From: an uncultured Muribaculaceae bacterium
GTDB lineage: Bacteria > Bacteroidota > Bacteroidia > Bacteroidales > Muribaculaceae
Reading direction: 5' to 3'
Length of the DNA stretch: 50,224 nt
Assembly: GCA_947525975.1 (NCBI GenBank)
Contig: CANNVE010000019.1
Span: forward strand, 1 to 50,224
The notes beneath the pieces are model-generated. The model made no database searches. It had not been told where the DNA came from and worked only from the letters and a program-made list of their open reading frames with translations. The translations under genes and the position numbers were made by a program. Shown piece after piece: positions 1 through 8,568 of this stretch (the first letter of the stretch is position 1; every line of letters begins with the position of its first letter).

Positions 1-3000
1 CTCCGCGCAGGTCGCCACAAGGTTGCCGGCGAGGTCGTAGTAGCAGGCCTCGAGCCTGCCATTGACCCTCCGGCCCGTCATGCGCCCCTTGGCAGAGCCG
101 TGGGCCGACGAAGGCGCGGAGCCGAAGCCCTCGGCGTCGCCGATGAACGAGTAGTCGTCATAGTAGGTCGCAAGGTCGGCCTCGCCCAGGTCCGCCCCCT
201 TGGGCAGGCCCACCACGGCGTACCCCAGGGGCTTCGACGAGTCGGCCTTGGCCGTGGGGCTGCAGCCGCCGAACGCAGCCGCAACGCCGTCCTCCATCTC
301 AGCCTCCCCCTCGAGCGCGGGGCGCATGTGCGCGTCAAGGATGCGGTAGGCCCACTTTCCCGCCGCGCGCAGGTTGCCGTCGCGCCACAGCACGGGGCGC
401 ATGCCCTCGTCGTAGACATACTCCACAGCCTCGCGCCCCGGAAGCTTCTTCACCGTCGGCTTGCCCGCGCGGTTGTACTCGTAATAGTAGGCGTAGCGGT
501 CGAATTCAGTGTCAGAGGCATCCCATTCCGTGCCGTCGGCAGCCGAGGCCACGGTGTCGGCAAGCATGGGAGGCACCATGTAGCGCAGGTCGCCGTGCCC
601 GTCGCTCACGAAATAGGTGTCGGCGTATTCGCCGTCGCCCATCACCCGGCGCTCCATCACCTTCTCGCCGAAGAGGTTGGCGAAAGCCAGGGCTTGGCGT
701 CCGTCCTCGTCGGTGGTGACAGTCACCGCAAGCCTGCCCGGCGCGTGCACGCCCTTCTTCACGAGCCTTCCAGTGGCCGACACGCGCAGGTCCATGCAGG
801 AGAGCAGGCCCTCCTCCTCGTTGACAAGGCGCTCGGTCACGATCGACGCCCCGCTCTCGCGAAGCAGGCTCCCCGGCCTCGTCACAGTGTCAGGCTCCGC
901 CCCCTGCGTCAGGCCGTAGCCGTAGTCGGTGCGGGCGCAGGAGTCGCCGTAGAGCGATGCCGAGGCAGCCTTGAACTCATCTGCAGAGCCGAACGCGCTG
1001 CCCGAAGCGTCGGCGGGCATCCACTCCGCGACCTTGCGGCCCATGGAGTCATACTCGGTGATGGCGCACACCGCGCCGCCGCCCGGAGCCGCGCCCTCGC
1101 TCGCGCTCTGCCACTGGCGTCCAAGGCCGTCGTAGAAGGCGCAGGCAGCCACGCCGCCCGTGGCCGACAGCATCTTCGTCTCCCGCACGAAGTTGGCGCT
1201 GTCGCCGTCCGACACCGTACCGTATTCCCACCTCTTCACAGGCCCGTGGCCGTCGACCGAGGCCTCAACAAGGCGAGAGCGGCTGTCGTAGGCGTAGCGC
1301 GAAGTCACCCCCGCAGGGTCGGTGGTCGACGCAAGACCCACAAGCGGCTTGAACTCAAAGCCCCATTCGAGCGAACCGGCGAGTGTGAGCGACGGCGCCG
1401 AGCGAAGCACCACCCGATCGGGATCGAACAGTTGTTTTACCACAGAATACTGTATCTTGCGCGTCGGATGCAGGCCGGCGGCATCCCACAGGAGCGAATA
1501 GCCAGGCTCACCGAGCACGTTGACGCTCACAGGATTGCCATCAGAGTTGTATGACAGCCTCGCCACCTCAATCTCCTCTCCGCCCCTGCGAAGATAGGCC
1601 TTTTCGGGAGCGAAGGCGCTGCCCACTGCCGCATAGTCGTAGCGAGTCTCTATGCTCATGCCGTCGCGCTCCTCGCGAGTGGCCACAGTGGCGCCGATCA
1701 TGTGCTTGTCGATCATGCCCTGCCCCACGGCAGTGTCAGCCGAAGGATAAGTCACCGTGCTCACCCTCGTTTCAGTGCCGTCAGTCACAGTCACCTTCTC
1801 GATGAGGCCCGTGCCCTCCACGTACTCATACGAAGTGCGGAGCGTGGCGCTGCCGTTGTCGCGATAAGTGGTGACGCTCTTCTCCACAAGCCTCTCCTCC
1901 CCAAGGCTGAGGGTGTAGGTGTTGAATGTATAGACCTCACTCTCGTCCACAGCAAGAAATAATGTATCCATCACCACCGGCTGAGTTTTATCTATGCCCT
2001 GATTATTGAAACCGAGGGGATAAGACGGAGCATCCTTGGTAAATGAGTTGACAGTCACCTGCCTTACGTATGTGTCACGCACATCTGATGCACGTTTGAA
2101 TTCCTTATAAACGTACCCTTCTTTTTCCTGCAGTTTCCACTCTCCCTTGACATTTGCATATTTCTCGGAGGCGACAACCACGGGGCCTTGCGACGCCGCT
2201 TTTCCCAGATATACTGGCGCGCATGCATATCCCTGCAGTGAATATTCATTCGGAGCCGCGATCTGTGCAAGTCTATTGACTTTCTTGACATCTCCGCATT
2301 GCTCCGATACCTCGGCGTACCAAATGGGCGTGCCACCGAAGTTAAAATCATTGTACCAAGAAAATGCAGATATGATAGTCTGACGGTAAGTATAAGTATA
2401 TTGTCCGTCAGGTCCGCCTTGAGGAGTAAAAGGCACGCCCTGTGTCCACCTCTGCTTTACGAATGTTATCGGCGATGGCACTCGCTCGCACACGGCAAGC
2501 CCGTCCCCGTCCTTACCATAGACGTAGGTCTTAGTTATGGCAGGTGAGTCGTCGCCGGCGCAGGTTGTAGACGATTTCAACCTAAGGCCTCCGCCAATCG
2601 AGAGCGTATGATTGTAGTTTTCGTCTATTTCATAGTAGTGCCATTGTATTTTCGGTGCGAACTTGTGGGGTTCGTACTCAAACTCGGTCCATCCGCCTGT
2701 CGGATAAGTCACCTTCTCAAGAATGCAGGCCTTCATAGCCTCCGCATCAGGTTCTCGGTTTACATCAAACTCCGTAAGCCACTTATATTTATGCTCTTGC
2801 CAGGTGTATTCAGCAGTGAGCATCTTGACACGTGGCAACAGCCAACGGTTGCTATCTGCACCATTGTAGTATCCCCACCAGTCCTGAGCCGTATCCGAAG
2901 CGAAACGGCGCGGATTATAGGAGAACTCATATTTTCCCTCACTCGATAAATAGACCGATGTAAGCAACGAGCCTAACAGTTCAGTGCTCTCATAGCCGAA

Positions 3001-4038
3001 ATCGGCCTTAAGAACATTCCCTTCAGCCGAATCCACACTGATGTGTTTGATCACCGGATTAGCCACGCTGTCGTATGAAATGGTCACAGCGCCTTCTGCC
3101 CACTCTATCTTCTCAAGCACGAAGATAGAAGCATGGGGATCTACATATACGTATGGCTCTTCTCCTTGGTCTCCTGGAGTGTCGTGAGTGTATATTTGCC
3201 CGGATACCGTAGCTATGTCATCACTCCACACAGCCTGTCCGATGACCTGGCGACGCAGGGCCCTATTCTCCTTCTGCCCCCACTTCAGCGAAATCTCCTG
3301 ACCGAAAGGAAGCACTATCTTGGTGGCCATCCAAGTGGTCACTACGCCGTATGCCTCCACGCCCTCGCGGACGCCCGAGAATACATACTTCACCCCATTC
3401 GGGTCAGTGACACTGATGCTGTCAAGACCGCGCGTAGCCTCGATCTTCAGCTCATTGTCAGCACCCTTGAACTCCACGGCATCGTCCGTGAACTCGGCTA
3501 TGCGCACATAGCTCTTGTCGGCAAGATGTATCGTGTAGATGTCATGGCCGGCGTCAAGATTGTATCCATCAAACGGAACAGGCCCATCGTGCAGACAACG
3601 GCGCGCGAAGTCATACTCCGTTCCCCATTCTCGGTTCGGGTTGGCACTATCCTCCCAAACTCCCGCGCGAGGGAAGCGCTCATCGGGGCGTCCCACCACA
3701 GTGCGCGATATGCGCAGACCGGGATGCAGGCTCCAGCCATAGCCGCAGGGATAGGGCGAATCGAACACGCGCACGCCGTTAGACAGGTACTTCAGCGCTA
3801 TCGGCAGGCGGAATCCCTTGAAGTCTATCGTATAGATAGGGATGTCTACGGCCACTGCGCCGGTAGCCAGCGAGGGCTGCTGCGCCATGTACTGGCGGAA
3901 CACAGCCGACGACGGCGCAGGCGGGATGATGCGCTCGTCGATGAGGTGGCCCTTCACCTGGTCGAGGGCCGAGGCCTGCGAGGCGGTCTTTGCCGCCTTC
4001 GCTGCTGCTGATGATGATTGTGTGTTTGTGTTTTCCAT
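1..4038 (-). CDS. RHS/YD-repeat protein with DUF6443-like region (partial, C-terminus beyond window)
   Basis: Reading leftward from the ATG at 4038 there is an open frame of 1346 codons with no stop before position 1, so the C-terminus is missing. The N-terminus is Ser/Ala-rich and has no signal peptide or lipobox. Residues about 45-110 resemble the start of Bacteroidetes RHS/SpvB-like proteins, with words such as VDIPIYTI, GVRV and GYGWSL. From about residue 970 come YD-repeat words: FYDGLGRQWQ, EYDSMGRKVAEW, YEYNRAGKP, YVYDEGMRPV and YYDLAGNLV. These match the DUF6443/RHS layout. RHS shells usually encapsulate a variable C-terminal toxin or tip, which would lie off-window, so the cargo is unknown. 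A consensus promoter lies upstream. The last third (1-2000) is visibly more GC-rich than the middle (2040-3100), suggesting mosaic origin. The family call is firm; the function is not. Confidence 0.85.
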   Translation of the reverse strand, partial: MENTNTQSSSAAAKAAKTASQASALDQVKGHLIDERIIPPAPSSAVFRQYMAQQPSLATGAVAVDIPIYTIDFKGFRLPIALKYLSNGVRVFDSPYPCGYGWSLHPGLRISRTVVGRPDERFPRAGVWEDSANPNREWGTEYDFARRCLHDGPVPFDGYNLDAGHDIYTIHLADKSYVRIAEFTDDAVEFKGADNELKIEATRGLDSISVTDPNGVKYVFSGVREGVEAYGVVTTWMATKIVLPFGQEISLKWGQKENRALRRQVIGQAVWSDDIATVSGQIYTHDTPGDQGEEPYVYVDPHASIFVLEKIEWAEGAVTISYDSVANPVIKHISVDSAEGNVLKADFGYESTELLGSLLTSVYLSSEGKYEFSYNPRRFASDTAQDWWGYYNGADSNRWLLPRVKMLTAEYTWQEHKYKWLTEFDVNREPDAEAMKACILEKVTYPTGGWTEFEYEPHKFAPKIQWHYYEIDENYNHTLSIGGGLRLKSSTTCAGDDSPAITKTYVYGKDGDGLAVCERVPSPITFVKQRWTQGVPFTPQGGPDGQYTYTYRQTIISAFSWYNDFNFGGTPIWYAEVSEQCGDVKKVNRLAQIAAPNEYSLQGYACAPVYLGKAASQGPVVVASEKYANVKGEWKLQEKEGYVYKEFKRASDVRDTYVRQVTVNSFTKDAPSYPLGFNNQGIDKTQPVVMDTLFLAVDESEVYTFNTYTLSLGEERLVEKSVTTYRDNGSATLRTSYEYVEGTGLIEKVTVTDGTETRVSTVTYPSADTAVGQGMIDKHMIGATVATREERDGMSIETRYDYAAVGSAFAPEKAYLRRGGEEIEVARLSYNSDGNPVSVNVLGEPGYSLLWDAAGLHPTRKIQYSVVKQLFDPDRVVLRSAPSLTLAGSLEWGFEFKPLVGLASTTDPAGVTSRYAYDSRSRLVEASVDGHGPVKRWEYGTVSDGDSANFVRETKMLSATGGVAACAFYDGLGRQWQSASEGAAPGGGAVCAITEYDSMGRKVAEWMPADASGSAFGSADEFKAASASLYGDSCARTDYGYGLTQGAEPDTVTRPGSLLRESGASIVTERLVNEEEGLLSCMDLRVSATGRLVKKGVHAPGRLAVTVTTDEDGRQALAFANLFGEKVMERRVMGDGEYADTYFVSDGHGDLRYMVPPMLADTVASAADGTEWDASDTEFDRYAYYYEYNRAGKPTVKKLPGREAVEYVYDEGMRPVLWRDGNLRAAGKWAYRILDAHMRPALEGEAEMEDGVAAAFGGCSPTAKADSSKPLGYAVVGLPKGADLGEADLATYYDDYSFIGDAEGFGSAPSSAHGSAKGRMTGRRVNGRLEACYYDLAGNLVATCAE

Positions 4039-4123
4039 TGCGAAAAAATATGATAAGATATAAAGTTTTTCCTTTTTTATTGATTTAGGCTTTAGGCGGA
4101 TAGGTCTTACCGCTCTTCTTCCG

Positions 4124-4154
4124 CAAATTTACTATTTTTTCAATCCAATGTCAA
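4124..4154 (-). promoter_or_regulatory. Bacteroidetes-type promoter for the RHS gene
   Basis: On the minus strand TAAATTTG (4131-4124) fits the -7 consensus TAnnTTTG. A TTG at 4154-4152 lies 20 bp upstream as a partial -33 element. This predicts a leader of about 80 nt before the ATG at 4038. It is a sequence match only. Confidence 0.6.
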
Positions 4155-4225
4155 CGTTATTCTGAAAAAAATCGCCAAAAAATCACCAAAACCAACCTCA
4201 AAAATACATCAAATACAGATAATAC

Positions 4226-5719
4226 TCAAAATCCACGGGGCAGGCGGTCACCGGGAAGCAATTCCATGCGCTCGCTGTAATAGAGGCGACTTCCGCGATG
4301 CGTGGCCTCAACCTCCACCCACACTTCGCCCAGGCTGTCGCGCCATATCCCGTGATAAGGCTTTTCAAGCATCAATTGCTGCGCCCTTGGGGCAATTGCA
4401 TATGCGTTTGTCCGCAGCAGGCTGTCGGCTGAGAGCTTTTCATCGGCGGCAGGCAGCATCGCATAAGGCCTGCCCGGGCGATACATCTGCTCGTAGAGAT
4501 AACGCGAATAATGGTTGCTGTTGCTGACAGCGCCTCGCGGGCGCATCAGCGTCCACCATCCTGCTCCATCAAAAGGCGTGTGATCCATGTAGAATGTCCC
4601 TGTCGTACTTTGCAAATACCGCTCTGCTGCCTCCTTTGCCTCGGCGCCAAGGCGCATTTGCTCATACGTCATCGCCGTCCAGCACAATATCGACAATGCG
4701 CTGATCGCGCATACCCCTGCCTTCATCGCTTTGCTCACAGTCGCAGGCCAAAAACACCCGATCAAGGCCATCAGCGCAAATGTCTGCGCGAACCATCCGC
4801 TTCTGCCCACTATGCCGCCAACCGCGCTGAAGCACATCGAAGCCATAGCCGCGACAGCCAATATGCCCCATGCCGATTTCATCTTATCCACCAGCTCCCT
4901 ACGCCTGAACAAGGCGTAGGCAACAATGACAATCAACAGAATCAAAGCATAGAAATCGCTCTTGAGCAATATCATGCCAACGCTGTCATCCGCCGCCTTA
5001 TCGGCCGCAACGCGCCGCCATGTGCCCACAGATCCCAGGCACAGCAATGCTCCGGCTAAAAAGCATCCTGCGTAAATCTTTATCATCTTCCCGGCGGCCT
5101 TCCATCTGTCTCCTATGAAATAGTACACTATAATTCCGGCGCTTAAAGCCACCGACATTGCCTCATGCATCTGCCCGGCCACAAAAGCGAATGCGCACGC
5201 CATGATGAATACAGGCTTCCTCCAATGCACCGCTCCGCTATTGAGCCTTAACAATATATACAAAAATCCAAGGCCGAAAGCCGAGGCCCAAACATAATTG
5301 AACGAAACATCAAACACCGTCGACGAATCCCACCAAGCCATGGTCAGAAGCAACAGGGATATGGCCAACGTTCTACCCCACGCCCCCACCTTGCCAATGC
5401 AGCGGGCTGCGAAATAGAAATACAGCGAGGCCACCAAAGCGTTTGCCGCCACCATCAACCATCGGGGAGCGAAATGCAGCATCAACGGCGCCAGATAATT
5501 GGCCGCGCGCCCATTGTTGATAGCCCAATGGCGCACCACCCAACGCGGATAATACAAAATGTTTCCTCCATAATAGTTGTGATACGCTCCGTATGACAGG
5601 TCATCGCCCATATCGCCTATGCACAAGCCTTGAAGCAAAAACCACACAAACGCCGCCACGCAAAGCCCTATCCAAAGCATATCCGCTTTCTTTTTATGTT
5701 GACATTCTGTATCAGCCAT
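4226..5719 (-). CDS. DUF6056-like polytopic membrane protein (possible GT-C type glycosyltransferase)
   Basis: A protein of 497 residues with a short charged N-terminus (HKKK) and then about ten hydrophobic segments. The first external loop carries GDD (about residues 38-40) followed by an aromatic-rich stretch and WAINNGRAANY. This acidic-pair plus W..NGR pattern is what I recall for DUF6056 and related bacterial membrane proteins with a GT-C-like layout. In GT-C enzymes acidic residues in the first loop bind the lipid-phosphate sugar donor. The last 110 residues are soluble and probably extracytoplasmic. No sugar specificity can be read. The gene starts only 16 nt after a terminator-like hairpin, so its transcription may depend on read-through from the upstream transporter gene. 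The family call is moderate; the enzymatic role is inference. Confidence 0.6.
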   Translation of the reverse strand: MADTECQHKKKADMLWIGLCVAAFVWFLLQGLCIGDMGDDLSYGAYHNYYGGNILYYPRWVVRHWAINNGRAANYLAPLMLHFAPRWLMVAANALVASLYFYFAARCIGKVGAWGRTLAISLLLLTMAWWDSSTVFDVSFNYVWASAFGLGFLYILLRLNSGAVHWRKPVFIMACAFAFVAGQMHEAMSVALSAGIIVYYFIGDRWKAAGKMIKIYAGCFLAGALLCLGSVGTWRRVAADKAADDSVGMILLKSDFYALILLIVIVAYALFRRRELVDKMKSAWGILAVAAMASMCFSAVGGIVGRSGWFAQTFALMALIGCFWPATVSKAMKAGVCAISALSILCWTAMTYEQMRLGAEAKEAAERYLQSTTGTFYMDHTPFDGAGWWTLMRPRGAVSNSNHYSRYLYEQMYRPGRPYAMLPAADEKLSADSLLRTNAYAIAPRAQQLMLEKPYHGIWRDSLGEVWVEVEATHRGSRLYYSERMELLPGDRLPRGF

Positions 5720-5735
5720 AACTCATTTGATACTG

Positions 5736-5782
5736 AAAAAGATTGCGCAGATCATCTTTATCTTGATGAAATCCGCGCAATC
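5736..5782 (-). terminator. Intrinsic terminator after the EamA transporter gene
   Basis: Arms GATTGCGC (5741-5748) and GCGCAATC (5775-5782) pair perfectly, with an inner TCATC/GATGA stem (5752-5756 and 5765-5769). Read on the minus strand the hairpin is followed at once by TTTTTC (5740-5735). It lies between the stop of the transporter (5805) and the ATG of the next gene (5719), so it could end the pepP-transporter transcript or attenuate entry into the next gene. Confidence 0.7.
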
Positions 5783-5804
5783 CATGATTATTTTACATAA
5801 CTGA

Positions 5805-6701
5805 TTATCTCGCCGTCGCTTTCCTGGGAGCGAAATACTGGTTGTAGACAAGGCCGCCAACGATCAGGGTGAGGCCAATGTAGGTAGAGGCCACTATCGT
5901 CTCTCCCAATATCATAGATATGAAGAATAGAGACAGGAAAGGCGACAGGTAGCACATCTGGTTGATGAGGGCCGGATTGTCGGTGGTGCGTATGGCGAGG
6001 CCGAAGCATATGAAAGGAATGCCCATCTCAAACAGACCTATATAGGCGCCCGACAATATGGCCGGCATGCTGAGATGAGGCATCGGATGCACTATGGTGC
6101 CAAGACTCATGTACACCATGCCGAAGAGGAAGGTCAGGAAAAGGGCGGTGACCTCGCTCACCGTATCCTTAAGGCTGTCATTCACTATCCAGTAAGTAGC
6201 CCAAAGCAGAGCACTCAGAGCCGCAAGGGCTATTCCGCCTATCGACAGAGACTCGCCGATAGCCTGACCGCCAAGCGATATCACAGCCACGCCGGCAAGC
6301 GATACAGCCATGCCGGCATACTTAGCCGCGGGTATCGGACGGCGGGTGAATATGGCAAGCATCACCGCCAGCAATATCGGCCAAGCATAGTTGATGGGCT
6401 GGGCCACCTGCGCCGGCAGATAGTCGTAGGCCTTGAACAGCACAAGATAGTAGGCCACAGGAGCCAGAAGCCCAAGCATGGCGAATCGAAGCCAACCGCG
6501 CACAGGCAGCCTGCGCAGCTCGCCCCAGGAGCGCGAGACGCACATCCATACAGCAAATACTGCAAGAGCCGTAGCCCCGGCCACAAACACCATCTCAAAC
6601 GGATCCATAAGGCTCAGGGCCACCTTGAAAGCCGTGGCCACAGTCGACCAGCTCAGCACCGCGGCGGCGCCAAGCATCACAGGGCGTGCCGATGTCTTCA
6701 T
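5805..6701 (-). CDS. EamA/DMT-superfamily transporter
   Basis: A protein of 298 residues with ten predicted membrane segments in two homologous halves, the normal size and layout of a drug/metabolite transporter. The first half has the typical LSWSTVATAFK opening and LAPVAYYLVLFKAYDYLPA; the second begins around residue 150 (GGIALAALSALLWATYWIV). Family members export or import amino acids, sugars, nucleosides or drugs, and no substrate can be deduced here. Its ATG overlaps the stop of the aminopeptidase gene by ATGA (6698-6701), so the two are translationally coupled. Being in an operon with a peptidase that releases N-terminal residues hints at amino-acid export, but that is only inference. 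Confidence 0.85.
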   Translation of the reverse strand: MKTSARPVMLGAAAVLSWSTVATAFKVALSLMDPFEMVFVAGATALAVFAVWMCVSRSWGELRRLPVRGWLRFAMLGLLAPVAYYLVLFKAYDYLPAQVAQPINYAWPILLAVMLAIFTRRPIPAAKYAGMAVSLAGVAVISLGGQAIGESLSIGGIALAALSALLWATYWIVNDSLKDTVSEVTALFLTFLFGMVYMSLGTIVHPMPHLSMPAILSGAYIGLFEMGIPFICFGLAIRTTDNPALINQMCYLSPFLSLFFISMILGETIVASTYIGLTLIVGGLVYNQYFAPRKATAR

Positions 6702-8068
6702 CTCAAAGCCTCTACCTCTTCGGTGGTAAGAGGTATCTTTTTGCCAAGGCGGCGGGCGCCGTCGGCGGTGATCAGATAATCCTCCTCATTGCGTATGCCG
6801 CCGAAATCGCGCCAATGCTCCAGCTCATCGTAGTTGATGAAGTCTGTGTACATGCCCTGGCCCCTCCAAAGGTCTATCAGCTCAGGTATGAAGTACACAC
6901 CCGGCTCTATCGTCAGCGCGAAGCCGGGCTCAAGCGGGCGGGCCAGACGCAACGACTTGCGTCCGAACTGCGTGCTCTTCGGCTTGCCGTCATAGCCCAC
7001 ATACACTTCGCCGAGGTTTTCCATATCGTGCACGTCGAGGCCCATCATGTGGCCAAGTCCGCACGGGAAGAACATAGCGTGGGCGCCGGCTTTCACAGCC
7101 TCTGCCGGGTCTCCCTTCATGATGCCCAGATCTTTCAGTCCTGAGCATATCACCTCCGCGGCCTTCTCATATACGTCTACGAAAGCCACACCCGGACGCA
7201 GCATCTCCACGGCTGCCAGGTGAGAAGCCACCTGTATGTCGTAGACCGATTTCTGCCTGTCGGTGAATCGGCGCGAGGCGCAGATAGTCGACGACATGTC
7301 GCCGGCGTATCCCGAAGGCATCTCGGCGCCGGCGTCTATCAGCACCATGTCGCCCTCCTTGATCACATTGCCGTGATAGTGGTTGTGCAGAGTCTGCCCG
7401 TTGATAGTGCATATTGTCGGGAACGAAAGTCCGCAATTGTTGCGGGCAGCCACATATTCTATCATCGCGGCCACCTCATATTCATGCATGCCGGGGCGTA
7501 TGATCTTCGTAGCCTCGATGTGCATGTCGGCGGTGACGTCGCAGGCCTTCTCTATCTCGGCTATCTCTTCCGGGCTCTTGTGGTTGCGCATGTCTACCAC
7601 GGCGCGTATGAAGTCCACCGAAGGCTGCTCCGCCCCCGGCTTCACATCGAGCAGCCTCCACAGCTTGAGCGCGTGCTCGGGGCGGTATACGGGCAGATAG
7701 CGCACCTCGGCCTTCTTGCGGGCCTCATCGAGCCATCCGCGCAGATCGGCGCTCGGCATCACATTGTCCACTCCCACGCTGTGAGCCTTCTCATGCAGGG
7801 TGGGCTGGGTGCCCATCCACACTATGTCGTCGATCGTGAGCTCATCGCCGAAGATGATCTCACGGTCATTATCTATGTCGATCACAGCGGCGAGCCCGGC
7901 GAAAGGAAGCCCGAAATAATACAGGAAGCTTGAATCCTGACGGAAATTATATGTGTTGTCGAGGTAGTTGCAGCCTACTTCATCATTGCCCAGAAAAAGC
8001 AACACGCCGCTGCCCAAGCGCTGCTTGAGCATGCGCCTGCGCTCTACGTAGATTTCTTTGTCAAACAT
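6698..8068 (-). CDS. pepP: Xaa-Pro aminopeptidase (aminopeptidase P, M24B)
   Basis: A protein of 456 residues, normal for bacterial aminopeptidase P. An N-terminal creatinase-like domain covers about residues 1-150 and a pita-bread M24 metallopeptidase domain about 165-440. The five dimetal ligands are visible: D245 (LIDAG), D257 (YAGDM), H340 (GLGHMMGLDVHD), E388 (TIEPGVYF) and E428 (GGIRNEE). The enzyme removes the N-terminal residue from peptides with proline in position two and acts in the cytoplasm with two Mn(II) ions. It is first in a two-gene operon with the EamA transporter and is driven by a consensus promoter just upstream, which leaves a leader of only about 20 nt. Confidence 0.95.
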   Translation of the reverse strand: MFDKEIYVERRRMLKQRLGSGVLLFLGNDEVGCNYLDNTYNFRQDSSFLYYFGLPFAGLAAVIDIDNDREIIFGDELTIDDIVWMGTQPTLHEKAHSVGVDNVMPSADLRGWLDEARKKAEVRYLPVYRPEHALKLWRLLDVKPGAEQPSVDFIRAVVDMRNHKSPEEIAEIEKACDVTADMHIEATKIIRPGMHEYEVAAMIEYVAARNNCGLSFPTICTINGQTLHNHYHGNVIKEGDMVLIDAGAEMPSGYAGDMSSTICASRRFTDRQKSVYDIQVASHLAAVEMLRPGVAFVDVYEKAAEVICSGLKDLGIMKGDPAEAVKAGAHAMFFPCGLGHMMGLDVHDMENLGEVYVGYDGKPKSTQFGRKSLRLARPLEPGFALTIEPGVYFIPELIDLWRGQGMYTDFINYDELEHWRDFGGIRNEEDYLITADGARRLGKKIPLTTEEVEALR

Positions 8069-8095
8069 TTTTTTTCTATTTTATATTTACTCCCG

Positions 8096-8127
8096 CAAAA
8101 ATAGTGAATATATCCGTCAATGTCAAA
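8096..8127 (-). promoter_or_regulatory. Consensus promoter of the pepP operon
   Basis: On the minus strand TTTG (8127-8124), a 20-bp gap, and TATTTTTG (8103-8096) match the Bacteroidetes -33/-7 consensus exactly. Transcription would start near 8089, about 20 nt before the pepP ATG at 8068. Confidence 0.78.
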
Positions 8128-8357
8128 AAAACATCTCTCCACGCCCTTAAAATCAACGCTAAAAATGCGCGTTGATAAAGCGTAGATAAATGATGATAAC
8201 TATTCAGCGGTTTTTAAGCAAGTCAATTTGTTATTTTAATAAAAAAGAGCATATGCGCAGCCTCTGAAAATCATCAAATAAACCTGAAGCTAACTTGCTG
8301 TGGGCTTGCTGTGACAAAAATCTACAAAAATATGTCCCTTATAACGGGAAAAATTAT

Positions 8358-8365
8358 TAACTTTG
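8358..8365 (+). promoter_or_regulatory. Possible -7 box of the nadA promoter
   Basis: TAACTTTG fits TAnnTTTG, but no TTTG stands about 20 bp upstream, so this is a half-match. It would give a leader of roughly 195 nt that contains two of the three GCGTAGATA words. Confidence 0.4.
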
Positions 8366-8568
8366 CACTTATGAACATAGCGTAGATAACTGTCTTATTT
8401 GACTAATATTCAGAGAATATTGATGTTGATAAACTCGTCGATTGCGTTTGCGGGACTTCAGCAACTCATATTTCCAAATTTTTGGTCGGAAAGTTATGCT
8501 CGCTATCTACGCCCATATTAGTTGTTATAGAAGTTTTTATTTAAAAATTTAATTTCTCAATATAAATA

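Larger units (their letters stand above)
8069..8568. other. Divergent spacer between pepP and nadA
   Basis: 500 bp without a credible gene. It holds the pepP promoter (8096-8127), an 8-bp hairpin ATCAACGC (8152-8159) / GCGTTGAT (8169-8176), and a possible nadA -7 box TAACTTTG (8358-8365). The 9-mer GCGTAGATA occurs at 8180-8188 and 8380-8388 and inverted at 8504-8512. If the TAACTTTG box is used, nadA has an AT-rich leader of nearly 200 nt. Confidence 0.6.

Noticed and set aside
100-1554. A 484-codon plus-strand frame at the left edge
   Set aside because: It lies antisense to the RHS gene. Its translation is Arg/His/Val-rich without any motif, while the minus strand shows clear YD-repeats.
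3133-4011. A 292-codon plus-strand frame
   Set aside because: Antisense shadow of the RHS N-terminal part; low-complexity Arg-rich C-terminus.
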